Assembly (NCBI RefSeq): GCF_036250735.1
Contig: NZ_CP109430.1
Coordinates: 7,192,001-7,256,000, forward strand
Reading direction: 5' to 3'
Source: Streptosporangium sp. NBC_01495
Lineage (GTDB): Bacteria; Actinomycetota; Actinomycetes; Streptosporangiales; Streptosporangiaceae
Length of the DNA stretch: 64,000 bases
Shown: positions 36,101 through 44,094 of the stretch, piece by piece
Layout of the letters: each line of letters begins with the position of its first letter
Numbering within the stretch: the stretch's first letter is position 1
Made by a program: the position numbers and the translations under genes
The notes under the pieces: generated by a model
What the model saw: only the letters and a program-made list of their open reading frames with translations
Told to the model about the DNA's origin: nothing
Database searches by the model: none

Positions 36101-36588
36101 CGCCGCCGTACCTCCCGATGGTCGTGACCGAGCTCGGCTTCGTCGCCGAGCTGCGCGGCGACGCGGCGACGGCCCTCACCCTGCACCTCTCGGCCCTCGA
36201 TCTCGTGGCCAGGTTCGACGGGGCCCGGGCGATGACGGTCTCCGTGTACGGTCTGGCCGGGGCCCTGGCCGTCGCCGGACACCACGACCGCGCCGCCCGG
36301 CTCCTGGGCGCGGGCGCCGCGGCCCTCGCGTCGGGCTCCATGCCCCTGACCCCGCTGGAGAGCGGCGACATCGACCGGATCACCGCGCGGATCCGCGACG
36401 CGCTGGGCGAGGAGCGCTTCGCCACCGAATCCGGACGCGGCGCCTCGCTCACCGCCGAGCAGATCAGATCCCTGGCCGTCATACCGGACACCGCCGCGTC
36501 CTCACCGGACCGGATCCGCGTCCCCGCCGGGCCGGCGGTGGCCGGGGACGGGGGCGTGCCCGCCCAGGCAAGTAAATCAACTCCGTGA
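33133..36588 (+). CDS. Large AfsR-like regulator (wHTH-BTAD, NB-ARC, TPR)
   Basis: An 1151-residue regulator. Residues 1-95 form an OmpR-type winged helix (MRFGVLGPLAV, then VSQLRRVLED). Residues 96-245 are the bacterial transcriptional activation domain. A STAND/NB-ARC ATPase follows, with Walker A GPGGVGKT at 291-298 and LLVLDNCEHVVEPV as Walker B, then a winged-helix part and long TPR-like helices to the end. The ATG at 33133 starts the family N terminus. ATG 33121 is an alternative. It is divergent from the reductase genes and probably controls them. It may also act further away on secondary metabolism. Confidence 0.9.
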   Translation: MRFGVLGPLAVWTTSGEPVAIPGLKVRTLLADLLVHEGRPVPADRLIDDLWGDDPPGNPAGALAAKVSQLRRVLEDAEPGCRDLVARHPAGYVMRADTDVAGFLRLLDEAALAGDPSARAALLADALASWRGPAFADFGDEPFARPAIARLEERWLTAQEDRAEVRLELGEHVRLAGELGDLLAAHPLRERLRAAHMRALYRSGRQSEALDSYEELRVLLAGELGLDPGSDLVALHRAVLAQDPALAAPGPLPDRPGTNLPAPLTDLVGREEAVAGIRALLEAERLVTLTGPGGVGKTRLAVETARQLTGSAPPGIVRDGVWLVELAALDRPGDEDAVHRLAEMIMTVLDVQDIAGAAPVTAADRLTEALRPRRLLLVLDNCEHVVEPVAELAGALLRAAPGLRILATGQEPIALPGEVVWSVPPLEVPGRAVDDIPALERTASVRLFVARASAVTQGARGFALDADTAPAVATLCRRLDGIPLALELAATRVPVLGVHGLVARLDDRFRLLSTGHRGVPPRQQTLTAMIDWSWDLLTDAERAVLRRLAVHADGCTMEAAEAVCAEDDLPAADVLDLVARLVNRSLVVMVDGADGPRYRLLESVAAYCVERLQHSGEYERVRRRHLRHYTGLAERAEPRLYEADQRRWLRRLDSDAANLRAALNAAVRDGDAGGALRLVGAMAWYWFLRGRLTEAHRSLAAALAVPGGPPGAVPGGDESGTVRDHAPDTLLDREPDIADGSGGVPFAALRARALTWKAVIVFLRGDVAVADREELRRTALEAYEDAGDPGGRARAWWILAYAGVDLGDLSAAGDLLDRALPAFEALGDRWGTAATLALRAKLAHVRGDLDGLGRDGERSARIFGELGERWGQLESGGWLGALAEMTGDLDRAERLQRDGMRLAEELGLWTEFAGRLGWLGWIALQRGDYARAAESSERSLRLAVEQGHRPGQTFARMGLAFAARRDGRLDVAETHLRDVLDGTPPDAGEPPPYLPMVVTELGFVAELRGDAATALTLHLSALDLVARFDGARAMTVSVYGLAGALAVAGHHDRAARLLGAGAAALASGSMPLTPLESGDIDRITARIRDALGEERFATESGRGASLTAEQIRSLAVIPDTAASSPDRIRVPAGPAVAGDGGVPAQASKSTP

Positions 36589-36627
36589 TGGATTAGGAGG
36601 CCGGGCGATCCTGGCAGACTGTCCGGC

Positions 36628-37359
36628 ATGAGGAAGAGCGCGGAAAACGAGGAGAGCGAGGAGGGCGGAGAGGACGTCTCCGCGCCCCGGGCACGCCGCA
36701 GGGGGCGCCCGCCCAGGGACCGCTCGGCGCCGTCCACTCCAGACCGCATCCTCACCGAGGCGACCGGCCTCTTCGCCCGGCACGGGGCCGACGGCGTCTC
36801 CATGCGCGACATCGCCACCCGGGTCGGGATCGACGTCTCCAGCGTGCACCACCACTTCCCGTCGAAGGCGTCCCTGTACGACGCCTGCTTCGCCCGCGTC
36901 TTCGAGCTGGAGCAGGCGACGTTGACGCCGCCGGTGCGCGCCTTCCTCGCCGCCGTGCGCTCCGAACCCGCGGGCGACGTCGTGGGCGCCATGCACGACC
37001 TGGTGGACGCGTTCGTCGACTTCCTCGACGAGCATCCCCAGACCACGTTCCTGTGGCTGCGGCGGTGGCTGGACCCCACCCTCCACCTGTCCCTGGACGA
37101 GGCGTACTCGCTGCCGATCTACGGCGAGATCGAGCGCGCCCTGCTGGAGGCGGCCACCCGCGGCCTCGTCGTCGAGCCGACGCCGCACATCACCGTGCGC
37201 AGCCTGGTCTGGGCGGCCCACGGCCACGTGACCGCGCTGAGCGCCCGCGGCGGCGACGCCGTGACCGCCGACCGCGAGAAGCGCGAGTTCCGCGCCTACG
37301 CCCACCGCTTCATCGACCGGCTCTACGCGACCCCTGGCTCGGGCGGCTCCACAGGCTAA
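36628..37359 (+). CDS. TetR-family regulator
   Basis: A 243-residue regulator with an N-terminal arginine-rich segment (RARRRGRPPRDRS) and a TetR helix-turn-helix near residues 40-85 (GVSMRDIATRVGIDVSSVHHHFPSKASLYDA). The ligand domain is all-helical. Its stop codon overlaps a perfect palindrome directly in front of the monooxygenase-SDR gene, which is the obvious target. It follows the large regulator by only 39 bp on the same strand. Confidence 0.9.
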   Translation: MRKSAENEESEEGGEDVSAPRARRRGRPPRDRSAPSTPDRILTEATGLFARHGADGVSMRDIATRVGIDVSSVHHHFPSKASLYDACFARVFELEQATLTPPVRAFLAAVRSEPAGDVVGAMHDLVDAFVDFLDEHPQTTFLWLRRWLDPTLHLSLDEAYSLPIYGEIERALLEAATRGLVVEPTPHITVRSLVWAAHGHVTALSARGGDAVTADREKREFRAYAHRFIDRLYATPGSGGSTG

Positions 37360-37382
37360 TATTCCATCATTCGATGGAATAT
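37359..37382. promoter_or_regulatory. Perfect palindromic operator for the TetR regulator
   Basis: ATATTCCATC and GATGGAATAT form 10-bp perfect arms with a 4-base centre. The site starts on the last base of the TetR stop codon and ends 12 bp before the monooxygenase start. Its AT-richness stands out in this GC-rich DNA. Confidence 0.8.
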
Positions 37383-37394
37383 GGGAGGCAACGG

Positions 37395-39788
37395 ATGCGC
37401 ACAGGGGAACCGGGCCGGGAAGCGACCGTCGGCGGCGTGCCGGGCCCGGAGGCGACCGCCGGCGGCGACACCGGAGCGAGCCAGGGGGCGACCACCGACC
37501 ACGAAGGCACACCGGACCGAAGCGTGACCGCCAGCCGTGAAGACGTACCGGGCCGGGGCGTGACCACCGACCGCGAAGGCACACCGGACCGAAGCGTGAC
37601 CGCCAGCCGTGAAGACGTACCGGGCCGGGGCGTGACCACCGACCACGTAGGCACACCGGACCGAAGCGTGACCACCGACCGCGAAGGCGTACCGGGCCGG
37701 GGCGTGACCGCCGTCGTCGGCGGCGGTGCGGCGGGGATAGCGGCGGCCAAGGCCCTCGTCGAGGCCGGTCTGCCTGTCCTCGGCGTCGAGCGGGCCGCCT
37801 CCCTCGGCGGCCTGTGGCGGCTGGACGGCGACACCGCGTCCTACGAGGGCCTCCGTCTCAACACGAGCAAGCCGCGCACGGAGTTCTCCGACTTCCCGAT
37901 GCCCGCCGAGTGGCCCGACTACCCGACCCGCGCCCAGATGCTCGAATACCTGCGGTCTTACGCCGACCGCTTCGGGGTCGGCGAGCGTTTCCGGTTCGGC
38001 ACGACCCTCGAATCGGCCCGGCGTACCGAGGACGGCTGGGAGCTGGAGCTGACCGGTCCCGGCGGGCCGTACCGCGAGACGGTGGAGCACCTGGTGGTGG
38101 CGAACGGCCACAACCACGAGCCCCGGCTGCCCGAGCCTCCGTACCCGGGGACGTTCACCGGCACCGAGTCGCACGCGCACGACTACGTCACCCCCGCCGA
38201 GCTGGCCGGGAAGCGCGTGCTCGTGGTGGGCACCGGCAACTCCGCGATGGACATCGCCACCGAACTCGCCGGCCACGCGTCCGCCGTGCTGCTGTCGGCC
38301 AGGCGAGGCGTCTGGGTGCTGCCCAAGCGGCTGCTGGGCCGCCCCTCCGACCAGCTCAACGGCGCCCTCGCGGCCCTGCTCCCCTGGCGGGTGCGGCAGG
38401 TGATCTCCCAGGCGGTGCTCAGGGTCGCCGACAGGAAACCCGCCGGACCGCGCCTTCCCGATCCCCGCCGAGGCGTGCTCCAGGACCACCCCACCCTGAG
38501 CGACTCCGTTCCCCGGCTGATCGCGGAGGGAAGGGTGCTCGCGCGCCAGGGCATCGCGCGCCTGGACGGCTCGCGGGTCCAGTTCGCCGACGGCCGGGTG
38601 GACGAGGTCGACCACATCGTCTGGTGCACCGGCTACCGGGCCGTGACGCCGTTCCTGGACGCCGCCACGATGCCGGACCCGGCGAGCACGCTGCTCTACC
38701 GCCACGTCTTCCCCGTCGGCGACGACTCGATCAGCTACGTCGGGCTGATGCAGTCGACCGGCTCGGCGCTGCCCGTCGTCGAGGCGCAGGGCCGCCTCGT
38801 CGCCGCCGTACGCGCGGGCACCCACCGGCTGCCCGACCCCGGGACCGCGCGGCGGATCGCCGCCGCCGAACTCGACGCCGCCCGCGACCGCTGGGGACAG
38901 CGCAGGCCCCACATGCGGATCGACGTCGACCAGTACCTCCGCGTCATGGACCGCGAGCTGCGCGCCGCCCCGTCCCACGCGCTGGCCGGGCGCCGGATCC
39001 TGGTCACCGGCGCGGCGGGCACCTTCGGCAGGGCGATGAGCGCGCGGTTCACCGCCCAGGGCGCGCACGTGGTCGGCCTGGACATCGCCCGTCCCGGCGA
39101 CTCCGACATCCCGATCATCGCGTGCGACATCACCTCCCAGGAGTCCGTCGACGCCGCGGTGACCGAGGCCGCGGCCCTGCTCGGCGGCATCGACCTGCTG
39201 GTCAACAACGCGGGCCGGGGCGGGCCCGCCCCGGCGGAACTCGCCCCCGGCGAGGAGGTCGAGGCGCAGCTGCGGCTGAACCTCCTCGGCGCCTGGCGCG
39301 TGACGGCGACGGTCATGCCCCACCTGGTACGCACGCGCGGGCGGGTGGTCTTCATCGCCTCGCGGATGGCGGTCCTGCCACTGCCGCTGGCGGCGGCGTA
39401 CGGCGTCTCCAAGCGCGCCCTCGCGGCCTACGCCGACGCGCTCCGGCTGGAGGTCGGCACGCACGTCGGCGTGACGACGGTCTACCCGAGCATGGTCCGC
39501 AGCCCGATCCACGACAGTACGCGGCAGGCCGGGCTGTCCCTGGACGCGGTGTCCAGACCGGAGCCCGTCGAGGGCGTGGTCGACGCGATCGTCCGTGCCG
39601 TCACCGCCCGCCGCGCCCCGCGCGACGTGGCGACCACCGTCAGGGGACGCGTGGAGATGATGGTCGGCAGGCACGTCCCCTCCCTGGCCGACCGCCTCGT
39701 CCGCCGCACCGTCGCCGCCCGCGTGGCGGCCGGCGACTTCGCGAACGCCCCCCTCGCGGCGGGGATGGTGAGCAGGCACCGGAGCTAG
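37395..39788 (+). CDS. Flavin monooxygenase fused to a short-chain dehydrogenase
   Basis: A 797-residue two-enzyme fusion. Residues 1-106 are a low-complexity leader including three 24-residue repeats. A flavin monooxygenase then begins with GGGAAG at 109-114. It has the FMO signature FTGTESHAHDY near 254 and the NADPH loop VVGTGNSAMD near 277. From about residue 530 a complete SDR follows, with LVTGAAGTFG, NNAG and catalytic YGVSK near 669. The SDR probably reduces or oxidises the substrate or product of the monooxygenase. Actinobacterial operons pair similar enzymes as separate genes. GGGAGG lies eight bases before the ATG. It is likely repressed by the TetR protein upstream. Confidence 0.9.
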   Translation: MRTGEPGREATVGGVPGPEATAGGDTGASQGATTDHEGTPDRSVTASREDVPGRGVTTDREGTPDRSVTASREDVPGRGVTTDHVGTPDRSVTTDREGVPGRGVTAVVGGGAAGIAAAKALVEAGLPVLGVERAASLGGLWRLDGDTASYEGLRLNTSKPRTEFSDFPMPAEWPDYPTRAQMLEYLRSYADRFGVGERFRFGTTLESARRTEDGWELELTGPGGPYRETVEHLVVANGHNHEPRLPEPPYPGTFTGTESHAHDYVTPAELAGKRVLVVGTGNSAMDIATELAGHASAVLLSARRGVWVLPKRLLGRPSDQLNGALAALLPWRVRQVISQAVLRVADRKPAGPRLPDPRRGVLQDHPTLSDSVPRLIAEGRVLARQGIARLDGSRVQFADGRVDEVDHIVWCTGYRAVTPFLDAATMPDPASTLLYRHVFPVGDDSISYVGLMQSTGSALPVVEAQGRLVAAVRAGTHRLPDPGTARRIAAAELDAARDRWGQRRPHMRIDVDQYLRVMDRELRAAPSHALAGRRILVTGAAGTFGRAMSARFTAQGAHVVGLDIARPGDSDIPIIACDITSQESVDAAVTEAAALLGGIDLLVNNAGRGGPAPAELAPGEEVEAQLRLNLLGAWRVTATVMPHLVRTRGRVVFIASRMAVLPLPLAAAYGVSKRALAAYADALRLEVGTHVGVTTVYPSMVRSPIHDSTRQAGLSLDAVSRPEPVEGVVDAIVRAVTARRAPRDVATTVRGRVEMMVGRHVPSLADRLVRRTVAARVAAGDFANAPLAAGMVSRHRS
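37497..37712 (+). repeat. Three 72-bp tandem repeats in the monooxygenase 5' coding region
   Basis: The units lie at 37497-37568, 37569-37640 and 37641-37712, and are nearly identical. They encode 24-residue blocks with GTPDRSVT and VPGRGVT. They keep the reading frame and join directly to the flavin-binding fold. Confidence 0.92.
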
Positions 39789-39957
39789 GAGGCCAGCGGG
39801 CGGCGGGCACGTTCGAGGGCGCCCCGCCCGCCCTGCTCGTCCCCTCGTCCCGCCCGTCCTGCCGGCCACGACCGGCCCCCTGCCCGGCCCGCACGTCAGA
39901 ATCCGGTGAGGGCTGCTTCCTCCCCCTGAGGACCTGTCGCAGACCCCCGAGGGCCTG

Positions 39958-40686
39958 TCACGGAGTCCCCGCGTCGGAAACGGTGCCGGTGGAACCGGCG
40001 GCGAGCGAACCGGGGTCGGCGGAGGCCCGGTGCAGCCGGTTGCCCGTACGCCGCCAGCGGGCGAGCCCGCCGTCCAGCGGGCGCGCGTGAAAGCCGCGCT
40101 CGCGCAGCAGCCGTACGGCCTCCGGGGAGACCACGCAGTAGGGCCCGCCGCAGTAGGCCACGATCTCGGCGTCCCGGGGGAGCTCGTCGAGACGATCGCG
40201 CAGCTCGGCCAGGGGCACCGACAGCGCCCCCGGCACATGGCCGCGGGCGTGGTCGGCCGCGGAGCGGACATCGACGATCACGATGCCGGATTCGGGGTCG
40301 GCGAGACGCGCGGCGAGCTCGCCCGCGGTCACCGGCTCCAGCACGGCGGGGTCGCCGAGGTGTTCGGACACCGCCTCCCGCAGGTCGGCGAGCCTCTCCC
40401 CGGCGAAGTCCTGCAGCTCGCCCAGGAACCGCGAGACCCGCTCGTCGGCGAGCCGGTAGTAGACCCGCGTACCGTCCTTGCGGCTCGTCACCAGGTGGGC
40501 GGCGCGGAGCTGCTGCAGCTGGGCCGAGGTGTTCTTCAGCGGGACGTCCGCCTCGTCGGACAGCTGCTCGACGGTGCGTTCCCCCTGGTCGAGCACGTCG
40601 AGCAGTCTGAGCCGCACCGGACTGGCCAGCGTCTTCCCGATCCGCGCCAGCTGCCGGTAGATCGGTTCCTCGCGAAACTCCGCCAT
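39958..40686 (-). CDS. ArsR-type regulator fused to a rhodanese domain
   Basis: A 242-residue protein. Residues 1-100 form an ArsR/SmtB winged helix (ASPVRLRLLDVLDQGERTVEQLSDEADVPLKNTSAQLQQLR). Residues 115-215 form a rhodanese domain (IVIVDVRSAADHARGHVPGA). The rhodanese active-site loop reads AYCGGPYCVVS, with both Cys kept. Homologues sense redox or reactive sulfur, or act as metal-independent repressors. The ATG at 40686 lies 6 bp after the cupin stop, so both form one operon, and an operator-like site precedes the cupin gene. The last 25 residues are a poorly conserved tail. Confidence 0.9.
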   Translation of the reverse strand: MAEFREEPIYRQLARIGKTLASPVRLRLLDVLDQGERTVEQLSDEADVPLKNTSAQLQQLRAAHLVTSRKDGTRVYYRLADERVSRFLGELQDFAGERLADLREAVSEHLGDPAVLEPVTAGELAARLADPESGIVIVDVRSAADHARGHVPGALSVPLAELRDRLDELPRDAEIVAYCGGPYCVVSPEAVRLLRERGFHARPLDGGLARWRRTGNRLHRASADPGSLAAGSTGTVSDAGTP

Positions 40687-40691
40687 GGCCG

Positions 40692-41180
40692 TCAGACCAT
40701 GTACTGGTCGTGGCGAAGATAGAGGTCCGTCCACTCCGCGTCGCTGAGCCGACGCCCCTCGGCCACGATCGAGCCGAGTTCCTCGAAGTACGCCTCGCGC
40801 GGTGCCCCGGGGGTGAAGAGCAGCAGCATCGAGGCCAGTTCGCCGGACTCGTTGCGGAAACTGTGGATCCCGCCCGCCGGGACGTGCAGGAAGTCTCCGG
40901 CCGTCGCGTCGGTCCAGCCCTGCCCGTCGAACAGCCGCACCGTCCCGGACAGGACGTAGAAGGACTCGGAGATCGTCCGGTGGAAATGGGGTGCCGGGCC
41001 GGACGGATTCGGCCCCATCTCCCAGCGGTACAGGCCGAACTGCCCGTCCGTCGAGGCGCCGGTGCCCAGGTAGCGCACCGCCGTGCCGCCGATCATCAGA
41101 TCCGGTCCCGCGCTCGCCGGCCGGAAGACCCCGCTGCTCTCGCCCGCCTCGCCCAGGTAACGAGCCTCTGGGTACGACAT
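40692..41180 (-). CDS. Cupin-domain protein
   Basis: A 162-residue single-domain cupin. Motif 1 reads GPAPHFHRTISESFYVLSG (His, His and Glu ligands) and motif 2 HVPAGGIHSFRN. It thus probably binds a metal ion and acts as a small oxygenase, isomerase or sensor; the reaction is unknown. The ATG at 41180 has GGAG six bases upstream, whereas ATG 41192 is less well placed. It is the first gene of the cupin/ArsR-rhodanese operon. Confidence 0.88.
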   Translation of the reverse strand: MSYPEARYLGEAGESSGVFRPASAGPDLMIGGTAVRYLGTGASTDGQFGLYRWEMGPNPSGPAPHFHRTISESFYVLSGTVRLFDGQGWTDATAGDFLHVPAGGIHSFRNESGELASMLLLFTPGAPREAYFEELGSIVAEGRRLSDAEWTDLYLRHDQYMV

Positions 41181-41206
41181 CTCGCTCTCCATCCCTATGA
41201 GCCAAT

Positions 41207-41226
41207 GTTCTAAAGAACTATAGAAC
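41207..41226. promoter_or_regulatory. Operator-like repeats upstream of the cupin/ArsR-rhodanese operon
   Basis: GTTCTAAAGAAC (near-palindrome) is followed at once by TATAGAAC, a third AGAAC half-site. It lies 27 bp upstream of the cupin start in an AT-rich stretch. It fits an ArsR-family operator for autoregulation. Confidence 0.55.
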
Positions 41227-41356
41227 AAGACAGTAGCGGGATAAAGAGCAGCTTGATCCATAAATCCAGATTTATCAGTATTTGTAATGGACGCCCGGAG
41301 CGGCGACGCACGATAGTGCAGGGAGTCTCGACTGGCCCACGGAGGTTCCCCCCACC

Positions 41357-43678
41357 ATGCGTATCACCAGGCCGCTCACCGCCTTGGCGGCCGTCTCGAT
41401 GACCGCCGCCCTGCTCACCGTTCCCGCGACACCCGCCGGCGCCGACGTCACCGGTGCCGACGTCGGCAGCGCCACCGTGGTGCCGCTCCAGGTCACCGGA
41501 GCCCCGGACAAGCGGTTCAATCTGATCATCATGGGCGACGGCTACACCGAGGGCGAGCAGTCCTCCTTCGCCGCCGACACCGACCAGCAGCTCAACGTGA
41601 TGTGGTCCATAGAGCCGTACAAGTCCTACCGCAACTACTTCAACGTCTACCGGGTGGACATCGTCTCCGGCGAGTCCGGCATCGGCTGTGACCCCGACCT
41701 GGCTTCCGGGAAGAAGAACACCCCGCTGAGCATGGCCTTCTGGGGCGGCTGCAACCCCGCCAGCGTCCAGCGGCTGATCACCATGAGCAACTCGGCGGCC
41801 AACTCGTACGCCAACCTGGTGACCGGGACCAGCGGCGCCAACCGGCAGATCCTGGCCCTGGGCAACAGCGGGACCTACGGCGGAGCAGGCGGCGCCTACG
41901 CCACCTCCTCGGGCCACAACTCGATGTCGGCCCTCATCGCGCCGCACGAGATCGGCCACTCGCTGGGCGGACTGCAGGACGAGTACACCTACTACACGCG
42001 AGGCGTGGAAGGCGGCGCCTACACGGGAGGCGAACCCGGCTCCGTACACCACACCCTGCTGACCGAACAGCAGATCAAGGACCAGCGGCGGAAGTGGTGG
42101 CGCTGGCTGGGCGAGCCGAGCGAGGCGGGCGGCGTCATCGGCCGCCACGAGGGCGGCCTGTACTTCGGCAGGGGAGTCTGGCGGCCCAGCGAGCACTCGC
42201 TCATGAGGACACTGGGCTACTACTACGACCAGGTCAGCCGCGAGGTGATGACCCAGAAGATCTCCGCCAAGGTCGGCCTCATCCAGGACGGCACGCCCAC
42301 CGCGTCGCCGGTCGGCGCCGACCGGGTGCTCTGGGTGGAGCCGCTGCACCCCAACAGCCACTCGCTGACCACCACCTGGAGCGTCGGCGGCACCGAGCTC
42401 CCGGGCGACCGCACCGCGCTCGACCTGCGCACACTGAACCTGCCGGCCGGCACGCACACGGTGAAGGCGACCGTCGTCGACCCGAGCGACTTCGTACGGG
42501 ACCCCGCCATCCGCGCCGGCGCCCTCACCGCGACCCGCACCTGGACGGTGGACACGACCGTGACCACCGTCCCCGCCTCGGTCGACGCGGGTCTGCTCTC
42601 CTCCACGCCTGCCGACCAGGCCGTCGGCCGCGACGAGGTCGTCTACGTCGAGACCACCCACCCCGACGACGGCATCCCCGCCGTCACCTGGACGCTGGAC
42701 GGCACGCGGCTCGGCGACGCCGACGGGGACCTGAATCTGGGAGAACTCACGCTCACCCCCGGCAACCACATCCTCACCGCCACCTCCGGCGACGACACCC
42801 GATCCTGGACCGTCGACAACACGCTGCCCACGACCGGCTACGAGCTCTCCGAGCCGCTGGTCGCCTCCGGCGACGCCCATGTCTACAACGGCCCCTTCAC
42901 CATGAGGCTCACCGGCGGCGACGACCAGGACGGGTACGTCGTGCACGAGTCCCGAGTGGACGGCGACGGCTGGTTCAACTACTTCGGCTGGCCGACCTCC
43001 GCCGACCTGCCGTGGACGTTCAGCGAGAGCGGCACCGTCATCGACAGCCTCACGTTCGGCAAGCTGCCCCGGGGCAGGCACACCGTCGAGTACCGCTCGA
43101 TCGACCCCAGCGGCAACCACGGCACGGCCGGGAGTTTCACGGTCACCACCCTCGCGGCGCCGCCCGCCTGCACCACCACGATCACCGGTACGAGGAACGG
43201 GACGATCGTAGTCCGCTCCGGCGTCACCTGCCTGAACGACGCCCGGGTCAACGGCGGGGTGACCGTCGGCTCCGGCGCGTCCCTGGTAGTCAACGGCGGC
43301 AGTGTCAACGGAGCGATCACCTCGTCCGCCGCCGCCGAGGTGCACCTGCTCAAGACCCAGGTCAGCGGTGCGGTCGTCGTCTCCGGCACCACCCGCCAAC
43401 TGGTCGTCGCCGGCTCCGAGCTCAGGGGCGCGGCGGTCCTGAACGGCAACACCACCGTCGACGCCCTCGTGATGGCGGGCACCAGAATCCGCGGCGCGCT
43501 CTCCTGCGGCGGCAACACGCCCGCGCCGTCCGACGCCGGGGTGCCCAACCAGATCACCGGCAGCGGCCAGTGCGCCGACCTCGTCGCCGACCCTCGATCC
43601 AAGGCCCGGGACGGGTCCTACGAGGCCGTGGTGTCCAGCGACGTCCCCGAGAAGGGCCTGGACCAGCACCACCGCTGA
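41357..43678 (+). CDS. Secreted M64-family zinc metallopeptidase
   Basis: A 773-residue exported protease. The signal peptide (LTALAAVSMTAALLTVPATPAGA) ends near residue 30. The peptidase M64 domain covers about 45-300, with FNLIIMGDGYTEGEQ and the zinc motif HEIGHSLGGLQDEY from residue 197. Ig-like or bacterial surface domains follow, then a C-terminal stretch of repeated Gly/Val/Thr/Ser units resembling a small beta-helix. Members cleave IgA or other proteins, but in a soil actinomycete a nutritional protease is more likely. GGAGG lies 11 bases before the ATG. Confidence 0.9.
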   Translation: MRITRPLTALAAVSMTAALLTVPATPAGADVTGADVGSATVVPLQVTGAPDKRFNLIIMGDGYTEGEQSSFAADTDQQLNVMWSIEPYKSYRNYFNVYRVDIVSGESGIGCDPDLASGKKNTPLSMAFWGGCNPASVQRLITMSNSAANSYANLVTGTSGANRQILALGNSGTYGGAGGAYATSSGHNSMSALIAPHEIGHSLGGLQDEYTYYTRGVEGGAYTGGEPGSVHHTLLTEQQIKDQRRKWWRWLGEPSEAGGVIGRHEGGLYFGRGVWRPSEHSLMRTLGYYYDQVSREVMTQKISAKVGLIQDGTPTASPVGADRVLWVEPLHPNSHSLTTTWSVGGTELPGDRTALDLRTLNLPAGTHTVKATVVDPSDFVRDPAIRAGALTATRTWTVDTTVTTVPASVDAGLLSSTPADQAVGRDEVVYVETTHPDDGIPAVTWTLDGTRLGDADGDLNLGELTLTPGNHILTATSGDDTRSWTVDNTLPTTGYELSEPLVASGDAHVYNGPFTMRLTGGDDQDGYVVHESRVDGDGWFNYFGWPTSADLPWTFSESGTVIDSLTFGKLPRGRHTVEYRSIDPSGNHGTAGSFTVTTLAAPPACTTTITGTRNGTIVVRSGVTCLNDARVNGGVTVGSGASLVVNGGSVNGAITSSAAAEVHLLKTQVSGAVVVSGTTRQLVVAGSELRGAAVLNGNTTVDALVMAGTRIRGALSCGGNTPAPSDAGVPNQITGSGQCADLVADPRSKARDGSYEAVVSSDVPEKGLDQHHR

Positions 43679-43688
43679 CACGCATGAC

Positions 43689-43721
43689 GGCGGGACACCC
43701 CCTCCGAGGGGGCGTCCCGCC
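43689..43721 (+). terminator. Terminator hairpin downstream of the M64 peptidase gene
   Basis: GGCGGGAC pairs with GTCCCGCC, and within it CCCCC pairs with GGGGG, with one A/C mismatch. It starts 10 bp after the stop codon. Confidence 0.75.
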
Positions 43722-44094
43722 CGGGAGTCGCCCTGTCCGGCGGTCAAACTTTCACCCGCGAAAGGTCAACGCCGCCGAACCCCTCGCTTCCCGGAGACGA
43801 CGAGAGCGACGGGGACAACGGGGACGACGCGACCGCGGCCTCCGCGGCGCCCCGTATCGGCTCCCCGTACAGGCCTCGGTTGGATCCCGCACCGGCGGCG
43901 ATGATGGCACGATGGATCCCGTGCGCGCCGAGGAGGATCCCGTCCTACGACCTCCTGGCCGACCTGGCCGCCGACCCGCACACACCGTCCTAGCGAAAAG
44001 GGCGGAAAGGGATGGCCGGGACGTGGCACGGACAACGAGCGCGGTCGGGAAAGAGCGACCCGACCTGGTCACGGCAACATGAGTACGGGGGTTC
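43722..44094. other. Intergenic DNA without a recognisable gene
   Basis: I see no supported gene in this 373-bp stretch. A short open run near 43,935-43,993 encodes SYDLLADLAADPHTPS, which looks protein-like and could be a gene scrap, but nothing longer is readable. Confidence 0.5.

Noticed and set aside
39789..39957. GC-rich imperfect inverted repeats between the monooxygenase and ArsR-rhodanese genes
   Set aside because: The arms do not pair cleanly enough to call a terminator with confidence.
43935..43993. Short protein-like run SYDLLADLAADPHTPS
   Set aside because: It is too short, lacks a start with a ribosome-binding site and has no recognised family.
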